Below, one piece after another: positions 20,508 to 28,356 of a DNA stretch of 64,000 nucleotides (the stretch's first letter is position 1; each line of letters opens with the position of its first letter). The stretch covers positions 1 to 64,000 of the forward strand of contig JANSXA010000014.1 of the NCBI GenBank assembly GCA_024743175.1, written 5' to 3'. The position numbers were made by a program, and so were the translations under genes. This DNA is from Pseudomonadaceae bacterium. GTDB lineage: Bacteria; Pseudomonadota; Gammaproteobacteria; Pseudomonadales; Azotimanducaceae. The notes under the pieces were generated by a model, which worked only from the letters and a program-made list of their open reading frames with translations, was not told the origin of the DNA and made no database searches.

Positions 20508-21527
20508 GTGAGTATAACCTTCCACAGCATTCAACACGCTTACACAGATGAACCCGTTTTACGCGATATCAGCTTTGCCGTTGAAAGTGGTGAGATTGTC
20601 TGCGTGCTGGGACCGTCCGGCAGTGGTAAATCAACCCTGCTGAAGCTGGTTGCCGGTCTCGAAACGCTGCAGGCGGGAAGAATCGAACTACCTGATTTGG
20701 AGATCACGCCAAAACGGTCCTCACCGCCGGAACGTCGTCCTGTGGGTCTGGTGATGCAGGAGCACGCTTTGTTTCCCCACTTCACGGTGGCGGCCAATAT
20801 CAGTTTCGGTTTGCAGAAGCTTGATCGTAGTGAGCAGGCTGAGCGGGTCACGTCATTGTTGGCTCTGGCAGGGTTGGAGCTGATGGCTGATCGTTACCCG
20901 CACACGCTTTCTGGTGGACAGCAACAGCGTGTTGCCCTGGCAAGGGCTCTGGCACCAAAGCCCGCGGTGATGCTGCTGGACGAACCCTTCGCCAGTATTG
21001 ATGTACTGCTGCGCAATCGTCTGCGCAGTGATACCCGCCAGCTACTTAAAGCATCGTCAACAACAGCTTTGCTGGTCACACACGACCCGGCGGATGCGAT
21101 GGCGCTGGCGGATCGTATCGCTGTGATTGTTGCGGGTGAACTGGTCCAGTTTGGGGAGCCCAGGACTTTGTGGCAGGCACCCGCGCATCCGTTTGTGGCT
21201 GAAGTCCTGGCGGGTCGCCAGTTGTTTGACGCGGTTTTCCGGCAGTCTGCGGTAATGTCCGTTTTTGGTAGCTTCGCCAGTAACGCCCGCCTGTCTGAGA
21301 ACACCTCTGTGCAGATAGCGGTTGCACCCGACAGGATAAAACTGGTGCCGGCGTCACAGAGCCCGATCGCGATTATTGATATCCGTTTTGCCGGCCAGCA
21401 GTTTACGATTCACCTGGCAGCAGAGGGCCAGTCTCTGGAAGCGCAGTTGTCCGACATCAGAGGGTTGGAGATCGGGCAATCTGTCGCGATTGAGATTGCG
21501 CCGGACGATATGCTGATATATGGTTGA
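20508..21527 (+). CDS. fbpC: Ferric iron ABC transporter ATPase, FbpC type
   Basis: The 339-residue ATPase has Walker A GPSGSGKST (about 35-43), Q-loop VMQEHALFPH, signature LSGGQQQRVALARAL, Walker B VMLLDEPFA and the H-loop LLVTHDP. The C-terminal about 100 residues form a regulatory OB-like (TOBE) domain, as in FbpC. It energises the permease encoded divergently at 18848-20446. The start is GTG at 20508 and gives MSITFHSIQHAY. Its stop lies inside a Fur box that precedes fbpA. Confidence 0.9.
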   Translation: MSITFHSIQHAYTDEPVLRDISFAVESGEIVCVLGPSGSGKSTLLKLVAGLETLQAGRIELPDLEITPKRSSPPERRPVGLVMQEHALFPHFTVAANISFGLQKLDRSEQAERVTSLLALAGLELMADRYPHTLSGGQQQRVALARALAPKPAVMLLDEPFASIDVLLRNRLRSDTRQLLKASSTTALLVTHDPADAMALADRIAVIVAGELVQFGEPRTLWQAPAHPFVAEVLAGRQLFDAVFRQSAVMSVFGSFASNARLSENTSVQIAVAPDRIKLVPASQSPIAIIDIRFAGQQFTIHLAAEGQSLEAQLSDIRGLEIGQSVAIEIAPDDMLIYG

Positions 21528-21541
21528 GAATGATTCTCATT
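21523..21541. promoter_or_regulatory. Fur box before fbpA
   Basis: A perfect 7-1-7 palindrome TGAGAAT-G-ATTCTCA (21525-21539) matches the Fur consensus arrangement. It overlaps the fbpC stop codon and lies 13-31 bases upstream of the fbpA start. Fur with ferrous iron would repress fbpA here when iron is sufficient. The promoter itself would have to lie in the end of fbpC; I see only weak -35/-10 candidates. Confidence 0.8.
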
Positions 21542-21552
21542 TAAGTTGTATT

Positions 21553-22554
21553 ATGTATCGTATTCTTGCACTCGCTGTTCTATTGCTGGCACCACTGACC
21601 TCATTTGCAGCTGAGGAACTCAATCTTTATTCCGCTCGTCACTACGACACCGATTTCTCGCTTTATGATCGCTTCACCGAAGAGACAGGCGTAAAGGTCA
21701 ATCTCATCGAAGGAGGTAGCGATGCATTGATAGAGCGTATTCTCGCCGAGGGCGAATTGAGTCCGGCGGATATTCTGATCACCGTGGATGCCGGCCGGCT
21801 CTGGCGTGCCGCACAAGCGGGAGTTTTTCAATCCATTGATTCCCCCATCCTGGACTCGCGTGTACCGGAATACCTCAGAGATTCTGACAACCTCTGGTTT
21901 GGTCTCTCCAAACGAGCCCGGGTCATTGTTTATCGCAAGTCTGAAGGCCTTACAAAACCAACTCGATATGAAGATCTGGCCGATCCAGCGTACCGTGACA
22001 GGGTTTGCATGCGGTCCTCTTCAAACATCTACAACTTGTCGTTGTTAGCCGGGATGATTGAAACTGCCGGTAGTGAAGCGGCCATGCAATGGGCCCAGGG
22101 TGTAGTGCAGAACTTTGCACGGCCGCCGCAGGGTAACGACACTGCTCAGCTACGTGCTGTGGCCAGCGGCGAGTGCGGAGTGACCATAGCTAACACCTAT
22201 TATCTGGGGCGTCTGATGGCCTCCAGTGAAGCAGCGGATAAAGCGGTAGTCGCTGAGTTGGGTGTCGTATTCCCAAATCAGGCCGGTCGTGGCGCTCACG
22301 TCAACATCAGCGGCGCTGGGGTCACGCGTTATGCGCCGAACAAAACTGCAGCGATTGCCTTTATGGAGTATCTCACCAGCGAGTTTGCCCAGCGCCTGTT
22401 TGCTGAAGGCAACAACGAATACCCGGTGGTGGGAAAAGCAACCGGTCCTATTTCTCAGCTTGGTGAGTTCAAAGAAGACCAGGTCAATGCCGCGATCTTT
22501 GGCAGACGGCAGGCTGAAGCCGTCATGATTTTCGATCGAGCCGGGTGGCGCTGA
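21553..22554 (+). CDS. fbpA: Ferric iron-binding periplasmic protein, FbpA type
   Basis: The 333-residue product has a signal peptide (MYRILALAVLLLAPLTSFAA, cleavage expected near residue 20) and begins the mature part with ELNLYSARHYDTD, typical of FbpA. The adjacent tyrosines in NTYYLGRL are the conserved iron ligands. It captures ferric iron in the periplasm for the FbpB/FbpC importer. The ATG at 21553 was chosen because it gives a clean signal peptide; an in-frame ATG at 21520 would add eleven residues, placing the Fur box inside the gene. No good ribosome-binding site is visible. Confidence 0.88.
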   Translation: MYRILALAVLLLAPLTSFAAEELNLYSARHYDTDFSLYDRFTEETGVKVNLIEGGSDALIERILAEGELSPADILITVDAGRLWRAAQAGVFQSIDSPILDSRVPEYLRDSDNLWFGLSKRARVIVYRKSEGLTKPTRYEDLADPAYRDRVCMRSSSNIYNLSLLAGMIETAGSEAAMQWAQGVVQNFARPPQGNDTAQLRAVASGECGVTIANTYYLGRLMASSEAADKAVVAELGVVFPNQAGRGAHVNISGAGVTRYAPNKTAAIAFMEYLTSEFAQRLFAEGNNEYPVVGKATGPISQLGEFKEDQVNAAIFGRRQAEAVMIFDRAGWR

Positions 22555-22572
22555 TTTAGGCAAGCCTAAATC
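22553..22572. repeat. Short palindrome at the fbpA stop
   Basis: GATTTAGGC (22553-22561) and GCCTAAATC (22564-22572) form a perfect 9-bp inverted repeat with only two bases between the arms. It overlaps the fbpA stop. No T run follows, so it is not a normal intrinsic terminator; it could be an operator or a 3' stabilising hairpin. Confidence 0.5.
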
Positions 22573-22597
22573 CCACGAGTATCTGCGCGGTTTATGA

Positions 22598-22626
22598 TTG
22601 GGCTGCGCCAGTCAATCCATTACACT
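22598..22626 (+). promoter_or_regulatory. Candidate ssb promoter
   Basis: TTGGGC at 22598-22603 and TACACT at 22621-22626 are separated by 17 bases, a reasonable sigma-70 pair. They end 30 bases upstream of the ssb start. No LexA site is visible in this interval. Confidence 0.5.
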
Positions 22627-22656
22627 AACACCACTTGAAATGAAAAGAGCAGGACC

Positions 22657-23145
22657 ATGGCCAGGGGAATCAACAAAGTCATCCTAATTGGTAATCTGGG
22701 CAGAGACCCGGAAACGCGTTATGCGCAGAATGGTGGCGCCGTCACCAACTTCAGTGTGGCCACTTCAGAATCCTGGCGCGATAAGGCCAGTGGGGAAAAT
22801 CAGGAGCGCACTGAATGGCATAATGTGGTGTGTTTCGCGCGTCTGGCGGAGATCGCAGGTGAATATCTGCGTAAAGGCTCGAAGGTTTATATCGAGGGTA
22901 GTTTACGCACTACCAGCTGGGAGCAGGATGGCCAGAAAAAATATCGCACCGAGATCATGGCCCGCGAACTTCAAATGTTAGACAGTCGTGGCGGAAATAT
23001 GGATGGGGGTATGGGCGGTAACCAGGACTCACGCAGAGCACCAGCAGGAGCGCCGACGGGGTTTGAATCCAATTCGCCGGCAATGGCGGATAACGCGCCC
23101 ACCCTGTCTGACGATACTGACTTCGAAGACGATATCCCCTTTTAG
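22657..23145 (+). CDS. ssb: Single-stranded DNA-binding protein
   Basis: The 162-residue product begins [22 protein letters not shown], with the OB-fold through about residue 110, a glycine-rich linker, and the acidic tip DFEDDIPF that recruits partner proteins. It coats single-stranded DNA in replication, repair and recombination. In Pseudomonas ssb is close to uvrA; here an iron transporter lies between them. Confidence 0.97.
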   Translation: MARGINKVILIGNLGRDPETRYAQNGGAVTNFSVATSESWRDKASGENQERTEWHNVVCFARLAEIAGEYLRKGSKVYIEGSLRTTSWEQDGQKKYRTEIMARELQMLDSRGGNMDGGMGGNQDSRRAPAGAPTGFESNSPAMADNAPTLSDDTDFEDDIPF

Positions 23146-23173
23146 CCTGGGCAAGTTCGCAAGGCCAGTTTGA

Positions 23174-23965
23174 CTAGAGCAGATAGAACGCCAACAGGGC
23201 CGTTCCCAGAAGCAGCCGGTAGATCACATAGGGGGTCATGCCGGTTCGCTCAACCAGAGCAATAAAGAAGTGAATGCACGTGTAGGCCGCCAGGCCTGAA
23301 AGCACCGCGCCAGCAACGAGGTCCAACCACTGCTGCTGGGCGGCATTGCGGGCCAGATCTATGCTGAGCAGTAACTGCGCACCTAGAATTGTTGGAATGG
23401 CCAACAGGAAAGAAAATCGGGCTGCGCCGGTTCGGCTCAGACCAACCATCAGTGCAGCGGTAATAGTTATGCCGGAGCGGGATGTACCTGGAACTAAGGC
23501 CAGCACCTGCATACCGCCAATAAATGCGGCCTGACCCCACGATACCAGTGTCTGCTTGCCGGGTTTACGGTCAGCCAGCCACAGCGCGATACCAAACACG
23601 ATAGTTGTCGTTGCAATCACCGGCACACTGCGCAGGTGAGTTTCTATCGCGTCCTTTCCAAGCAGTCCAGCAACCACAACGGGTAGTGTGGCAAGCGCAA
23701 GTTTGAACACCATATCAATGTCAGGTTTATAGATCCGATGTGCAGGGTAGGTAGCCACCGCCGTCGCCATCTGCAGGAGGTCTGTGCGGAAGTAGGCGAC
23801 TACCGCCACCAGCGTGCCGAAGTGTACGCCTACATCAAAAGCAAGACCCTGGTCAGGCCAGTCGGTCAGCAGCGAAGGCAGGATCAGATGGGCGGAGCTG
23901 GAGATCGGCAAAAACTCGGTTAAGCCCTGTACCAGGCTCAGGACAATGATCTGTAGCCATTCCAT
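23174..23965 (-). CDS. uppP: Undecaprenyl-diphosphate phosphatase
   Basis: The 263-residue membrane protein has the two BacA/UppP signature regions: LTEFLPISSSAHLIL near residue 15 and PGTSRSGITITAALMVGLSR in the second half, containing the catalytic Glu and Arg. It recycles the lipid carrier for peptidoglycan and other wall polymers by removing a phosphate from undecaprenyl diphosphate. It is convergent with ssb and follows the gene at 23972 with a six-base gap. Confidence 0.95.
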   Translation of the reverse strand: MEWLQIIVLSLVQGLTEFLPISSSAHLILPSLLTDWPDQGLAFDVGVHFGTLVAVVAYFRTDLLQMATAVATYPAHRIYKPDIDMVFKLALATLPVVVAGLLGKDAIETHLRSVPVIATTTIVFGIALWLADRKPGKQTLVSWGQAAFIGGMQVLALVPGTSRSGITITAALMVGLSRTGAARFSFLLAIPTILGAQLLLSIDLARNAAQQQWLDLVAGAVLSGLAAYTCIHFFIALVERTGMTPYVIYRLLLGTALLAFYLL

Positions 23966-23971
23966 GAGTAA

Positions 23972-24736
23972 TCAGCTGCGCAGTTTCTGATCAAAATAAG
24001 TCAGCACGTCGTCCAGCGCCTGCTGTGCAGGTTCGCCGCCGCTGATCAGATCCAGAGTCAGAACTGAATGACCTTTACCTGGAAGTTCCACCAGGGAAAT
24101 ACGTTTCTTGTCATCGTTAAAGGCCTGATCCAGTGCCTGGAATTTACCTGCAGTGCACAGTTTGTCACCGGCGAAACGCAGCGCCATCATCGGACCGTGT
24201 TCATCGAGGCGCTGGCGCGCCTGATTCACTTCATGTGGAGACATATGCAGGGCGTGTTGATCAAACAGCGGCATGGAAGGTTGTGAGGCTACTCCGGCCA
24301 GCACATGCTCATCAGCCATTAGAGAAATAGCAAAATTGCCTGTCAGGCACATGCCGATGACGCCAACAGCACTGGCGTTCTGTTGTGTTTTCAGGTCACG
24401 ACACAATGCTTTTAACCAGTCGACAATCGGGCTGCTGACATTTTTCTCGAACAGCTTGAATTCACGCCGCAGGCACAACACGCGAGCGACATTGCCCAAC
24501 ATCGATACTTTGCCAAGCGGTCCGAACAGGTGCGGTAAAACGACCTCGTAGCCGTGCTCTACAAATGTGTTTGCCAGGCTCACCGTTTCCGGACCAATGC
24601 CCGGTAGCTCCTGAATGATGACAACCTTAGGCCCGTCAGACCGCTGGTCTGGTGCTTTACTGTAAACATCATGAGTCACCGGCTGCCCATCGCTTAAAGG
24701 CGCGGTGAATGCGCGTTTGTCGAAGGTTTCTAACAT
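23972..24736 (-). CDS. Dienelactone hydrolase family protein
   Basis: The 254-residue alpha/beta-hydrolase has the family's cysteine nucleophile in GVIGMCLTGN (about residue 127), the partner Glu in QELPGIG, Asp in FAGDKLC and His in GKGHSVL. Dienelactone hydrolases open lactone rings in chloroaromatic breakdown, but most chromosomal members have unknown substrates. There are no catabolic genes nearby, so no pathway is claimed. It is probably cotranscribed with uppP. Confidence 0.8.
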   Translation of the reverse strand: MLETFDKRAFTAPLSDGQPVTHDVYSKAPDQRSDGPKVVIIQELPGIGPETVSLANTFVEHGYEVVLPHLFGPLGKVSMLGNVARVLCLRREFKLFEKNVSSPIVDWLKALCRDLKTQQNASAVGVIGMCLTGNFAISLMADEHVLAGVASQPSMPLFDQHALHMSPHEVNQARQRLDEHGPMMALRFAGDKLCTAGKFQALDQAFNDDKKRISLVELPGKGHSVLTLDLISGGEPAQQALDDVLTYFDQKLRS

Positions 24737-24857
24737 GGTTACAGCCGCTGTGGGATCCCGCGAAAGTATACATGGCGTCAGCCTTTTTTAGGCCCTGCAA
24801 ATGTAAGTCACCGGCAGCTGTATACTGCGCGGGTATTCAGGCCGAATCAGAGTGTCC

Positions 24858-25466
24858 ATGACCACAGACGAGACTGTAGAAATCCCCCTGTTTCCTTTGC
24901 GCAGCGTGCTGTTTCCCGGCGGTGTGCTGCCGCTGCGAATATTCGAGCCCCGCTATGTGGATATGGTGAGCCGTTGTATGCGCGAAGAGATGGGATTCGG
25001 GGTTGTTCTGATCCGCGAGGGTGCTGAAGCGCGGCTGGAAAATGATGTGCAGCAGCCGGATGTCTTTCATATTGGAACGGAAGCAGAGATCGTCGACTTT
25101 AATCAGGCTGACAACGGGCTTTTAGGCATCGTTACCCGTGGGCGAAGAAAGTTCATGGTGCTGGAAAGCTACGAAACCTCGGATCACCTGTTGATGGGGC
25201 GTGTTGAATTCCTCGCTGAAGAAGCCGCTGGAGAATTGCTGCCCGAACACGACACGCTGATCAGCGTGCTCAAAGAACTGACCCAGCACCCCCTGGTGCA
25301 GAGGCTGAATATTGAAGTGGATTTCACCGAAGCGCGCTCGGTCAGCTTGCGTCTGGCTGAACTTCTGCCGATAGAGCCAGAGATCAAGCAGGCGTTGCTG
25401 CAATTGCGGTGGCCGCGTGAGCGCCTGGCTGAACTGTCCCGCATAGTCGGCAAATTCCAGGGCTGA
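24858..25466 (+). CDS. Lon N-terminal substrate-binding domain protein
   Basis: The 202-residue product is a stand-alone version of the N-terminal domain of the Lon protease ([24 protein letters not shown] near the start; later RRKFMVLE and the helical EIKQALLQL part). It has no ATPase or protease domain. Such proteins (COG2802) are common in proteobacteria, without a settled role. I chose ATG 24858; a GTG six bases earlier is also possible. It is divergent from the hydrolase gene. Confidence 0.8.
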   Translation: MTTDETVEIPLFPLRSVLFPGGVLPLRIFEPRYVDMVSRCMREEMGFGVVLIREGAEARLENDVQQPDVFHIGTEAEIVDFNQADNGLLGIVTRGRRKFMVLESYETSDHLLMGRVEFLAEEAAGELLPEHDTLISVLKELTQHPLVQRLNIEVDFTEARSVSLRLAELLPIEPEIKQALLQLRWPRERLAELSRIVGKFQG

Positions 25467-25486
25467 GTCGATCTCTGCTGATCTTC

Positions 25487-25514
25487 AGTACCTCCTTGGC
25501 ACCAAAGAGGTACT
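25487..25514 (+). promoter_or_regulatory. Hairpin covering the proA ribosome-binding site
   Basis: AGTACCTCCTTGG and CCAAAGAGGTACT form a hairpin of twelve pairs with one mismatch. The right arm contains the AGAGG Shine-Dalgarno at 25506-25510 used by proA. Folding would hide the site. No T run follows, so it is not an obvious terminator of the upstream gene. Confidence 0.6.
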
Positions 25515-25518
25515 GGGT

Positions 25519-26814
25519 ATGAATAGCCTGGCTGCGTATACTGTTGCCATGTCAGAATCACTCAAACAGTACATGAAAGAACTCGGTGTAGCCGCTCGCG
25601 CTGCTTCCCGGGTGCTCGCCGCTGCCAGCACGCAAACCAAATCTGCGGCGCTACTGGCCATTGCAGAAGCCACAGACAAGGCCCGCGCAGAGATTAAACA
25701 GGCCAACGCGCTGGACATGGCTGCGGCACAGGAAAATGGTATCGATCAGCCCCTGATCGACCGACTTCTGCTTGACGATGCCGGTATTGATCACATGATC
25801 GAAGGCATTGTTCAGGTTGATGCGTTAGCAGATCCGGTAGGGGAGATCAGTGGCCTGCGCTATCAACCTTCGGGTATTCAAGTGGGCAAGATGCGTGTGC
25901 CTCTGGGCGTGATTGCCATGATCTACGAGTCGCGTCCCAACGTCACAGTGGACGCGGCCAGCTTATCCATTAAATCAGGTAACGCCTGCATTTTGCGCGG
26001 CGGCTCTGAGGCATTTGAATCGAATCAGGCAATCGGAAAATGTGTTGCCGAGGGTCTGGCCAAGGCAGGTTTACCGATGACTGCAGTCCAGCTGTTGAAT
26101 ACCACCGATCGAGACGCGGTTGGAGAGCTGCTGACGCTGGATGAGTACGTGGATGTCATTGTGCCTCGTGGCGGAAAAGGTCTGATTGAGCGCATCATGC
26201 GTAACTCAAGCATTCCGATCATCAAGCACCTCGATGGCGTCTGCCATGTTTACATCGACGCGCAGGCAGATGTCAGCATGGCGGCAGATATTGCATTCAA
26301 CTCGAAAGTGGAAAAATTTGCGGTCTGCAACGCCCTTGAGACGCTCCTGGTGCACACACAAGCTGCACCGCTGGTGCTGCCTGAGTTGTGCCGGCGCTTT
26401 CAGGCTGCCGGTGTGGAAGTGCGTGGATGCGAGCTTACCCAGCAGATTGTCACGCAGGTCACGCCAGCGGTCGAAAATGACTGGTATGAAGAGTATCTGG
26501 GACCGGTACTTGCTGTGCGGGTGGTAGACGGCCTTGACCAGGCCATTGCGCACATCAATCAATATGGTTCTCAACACACAGATGCCATTGTCACAACGGA
26601 TTACGCCCAGGCGCGTCGGTTTATCACGGAAGTGGATTCTGCATCCGTCATGGTCAACACCTCGACCCAGTTTGCAGACGGTTTTGAATATGGGCTGGGT
26701 GCTGAGGTAGGGATTTCCACGGATAAAATTCACGCCCGTGGTCCAGTAGGCCTGGAAGGGCTGACCTCACAGAAATACGTGGTGTATGGCAACGGTGAAA
26801 TACGCCATCGTTGA
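25519..26814 (+). CDS. proA: Gamma-glutamyl phosphate reductase
   Basis: The 431-residue enzyme reduces glutamyl phosphate to glutamate semialdehyde in proline synthesis using NADPH. It shows the family motifs [21 protein letters not shown] and [13 protein letters not shown], and the active-site Cys in [19 protein letters not shown] eight bases upstream supports ATG 25519; a second ATG at 25549 ([13 protein letters not shown]) fits the family's usual N-terminus and may be the true start. proB is not in the window. The proA-nadD order is as in Pseudomonas. Confidence 0.95.
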   Translation: MNSLAAYTVAMSESLKQYMKELGVAARAASRVLAAASTQTKSAALLAIAEATDKARAEIKQANALDMAAAQENGIDQPLIDRLLLDDAGIDHMIEGIVQVDALADPVGEISGLRYQPSGIQVGKMRVPLGVIAMIYESRPNVTVDAASLSIKSGNACILRGGSEAFESNQAIGKCVAEGLAKAGLPMTAVQLLNTTDRDAVGELLTLDEYVDVIVPRGGKGLIERIMRNSSIPIIKHLDGVCHVYIDAQADVSMAADIAFNSKVEKFAVCNALETLLVHTQAAPLVLPELCRRFQAAGVEVRGCELTQQIVTQVTPAVENDWYEEYLGPVLAVRVVDGLDQAIAHINQYGSQHTDAIVTTDYAQARRFITEVDSASVMVNTSTQFADGFEYGLGAEVGISTDKIHARGPVGLEGLTSQKYVVYGNGEIRHR

Positions 26815-26844
26815 TCCTATGTGTCAGCGTGAGTTGTTAATTCC

Positions 26845-27483
26845 GTGTTAGTTGGTCTCTATGGCGGTACGTTTGACCCCATTCACTCAGGTCATTTGCA
26901 TGCAGCACAGGCTGCTCGTGAAGAGCTCAATCTGTCCAGCGTGCATCTCATTCTATCTGCCCGCCCCGGGCACAGATCTGCGCCTGCAGGGGACACCGCT
27001 CACCGCTGGCAGATGCTGCAGCTGGCCTGCTCTGCGTCACCAGGGTTGATTGCTGACGACAGCGAGCTGCAGCGCAGCGGCCTGTCTTATACGATTGATA
27101 CACTGATTGAGTGGACTCGGGTGCACCCTGACGCACTACCGTGTTGGATTATGGGGCAGGATGCATTTGCCACTTTGCCGAGCTGGCATCGATGGCTCGA
27201 GTTGATGCAGTGGTGCAATATTGTGGTTTTACGTCGGCCTGGTGATGAGCGGGTAGAACCTGAAGCGGTGCAGCTTTTATGTCAGAGCCATGAAGTGGAC
27301 AACATGGACACGCAAAAGATTGGTCAGGTCTACCGGGTGCACAGACCCATGCTGGAAATCTCAGCAACGGATATCCGGGAGCGCTTGAAAAAGGCGGAGC
27401 CGGTCAAAAATTTGCTCGCAGACCCGGTATACTCCTATATTAGGCAACACCACCTTTACGAATACTCGGAGAAGGCTATTTGA
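26845..27483 (+). CDS. nadD: Nicotinate-nucleotide adenylyltransferase
   Basis: The 212-residue nucleotidyltransferase has the ATP-binding GLYGGTFDPIHSGHL at its N-terminus and the C-terminal ISATDIRERL. It adenylates nicotinate mononucleotide in NAD synthesis. The start is GTG at 26845 (MLVGLYGGTFDP). Its TGA overlaps the TTG start of rsfS. Confidence 0.95.
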   Translation: MLVGLYGGTFDPIHSGHLHAAQAAREELNLSSVHLILSARPGHRSAPAGDTAHRWQMLQLACSASPGLIADDSELQRSGLSYTIDTLIEWTRVHPDALPCWIMGQDAFATLPSWHRWLELMQWCNIVVLRRPGDERVEPEAVQLLCQSHEVDNMDTQKIGQVYRVHRPMLEISATDIRERLKKAEPVKNLLADPVYSYIRQHHLYEYSEKAI

Positions 27484-27827
27484 CCGCAACCAAACTGCGT
27501 GATCATATCGTAACCGCCCTGGAAGACGGCAAAGGGCAAGACATCCAGGCGCTCGACGTCGCCAAACTCACCCCCATGACCGATTACATGATTCTGGTCA
27601 GCGGCACCTCAAACCGGCATGTTAAATCTCTGGTCGATCAGACCATTGAGGCTGCAAAAAGCAGCGGTGGCCGAGTGCGCGGTGTTGAAGGGCGCGAGAG
27701 CAATGAATGGGTGCTGGTAGACCTGGGTGATGTCATCGTCCACGCCATGCAGAAAGAGGCGAGAGAGTTTTACGATCTGGAGCGTCTCTGGGTAGAAATG
27801 CCCGCTGACAGCGAAACCAGCGTCTGA
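27480..27827 (+). CDS. rsfS: Ribosome silencing factor RsfS
   Basis: The 115-residue protein has the RsfS/Iojap features DVAKLTPMTDYMILVSGTSN near residue 22 and GRESNEWVLVDLGDVIVHAM. It binds uL14 and blocks subunit joining when nutrients are scarce. The start is TTG at 27480, overlapping the nadD stop, with GGAGAAGG just upstream. It precedes rlmH as in most gammaproteobacteria. Confidence 0.95.
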   Translation: MTATKLRDHIVTALEDGKGQDIQALDVAKLTPMTDYMILVSGTSNRHVKSLVDQTIEAAKSSGGRVRGVEGRESNEWVLVDLGDVIVHAMQKEAREFYDLERLWVEMPADSETSV

Positions 27828-27839
27828 TCCCGCCAGCTG

Positions 27840-28304
27840 ATGAAACTGACCATTGTTGCTGTGGGCAACAAAGCACCAGCCTGGGTAAAAACAGGCTACG
27901 AGGAATATGCCAAACGTTTTCCCCGTGAGTTAACCCTCGAACTGGTTGAGATCCCTGCACCCCGGCATCATCGCGACCCGGCCAGGTTTAAGCAGTTGGA
28001 AGGGGAGAAAATGCTCGGCAGCCTGTCATCCGAAGACTGGGTGGTCGCGCTGGAAGAAAGCGGGCGTGCGGTGACCAGCGTGCAACTGGCTGAAAAGCTC
28101 TCCGCGTGGCAGATGAAAGGTCAGAATGTGGTATTCCTGGTGGGCGGCTCTGATGGCCTGGCAGATATCGCACTGAACCGAGCTAATGAACGTATGTCTT
28201 TGTCTTCATTAACATTTCCCCATTACGTAGTACGTGTAATACTTGCCGAAGCGTTGTATCGTGCGCGCAGTATTGGCACAGGTCATCCGTATCACCGGGC
28301 ATAA
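27840..28304 (+). CDS. rlmH: 23S rRNA pseudouridine-1915 N3-methyltransferase
   Basis: The 154-residue SPOUT methyltransferase has the knot elements VVFLVGGSDGL and the C-terminal RVILAEALYRARSIGTGHPYHRA (residues 132-154). It methylates pseudouridine 1915 in helix 69 of 23S rRNA. It follows rsfS by twelve bases. Confidence 0.96.
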   Translation: MKLTIVAVGNKAPAWVKTGYEEYAKRFPRELTLELVEIPAPRHHRDPARFKQLEGEKMLGSLSSEDWVVALEESGRAVTSVQLAEKLSAWQMKGQNVVFLVGGSDGLADIALNRANERMSLSSLTFPHYVVRVILAEALYRARSIGTGHPYHRA

Positions 28305-28356
28305 ACAGTCACCTGCATCTGGCAGGTAGAAAAGAGCAGAGAGCAGGACAACTCAA

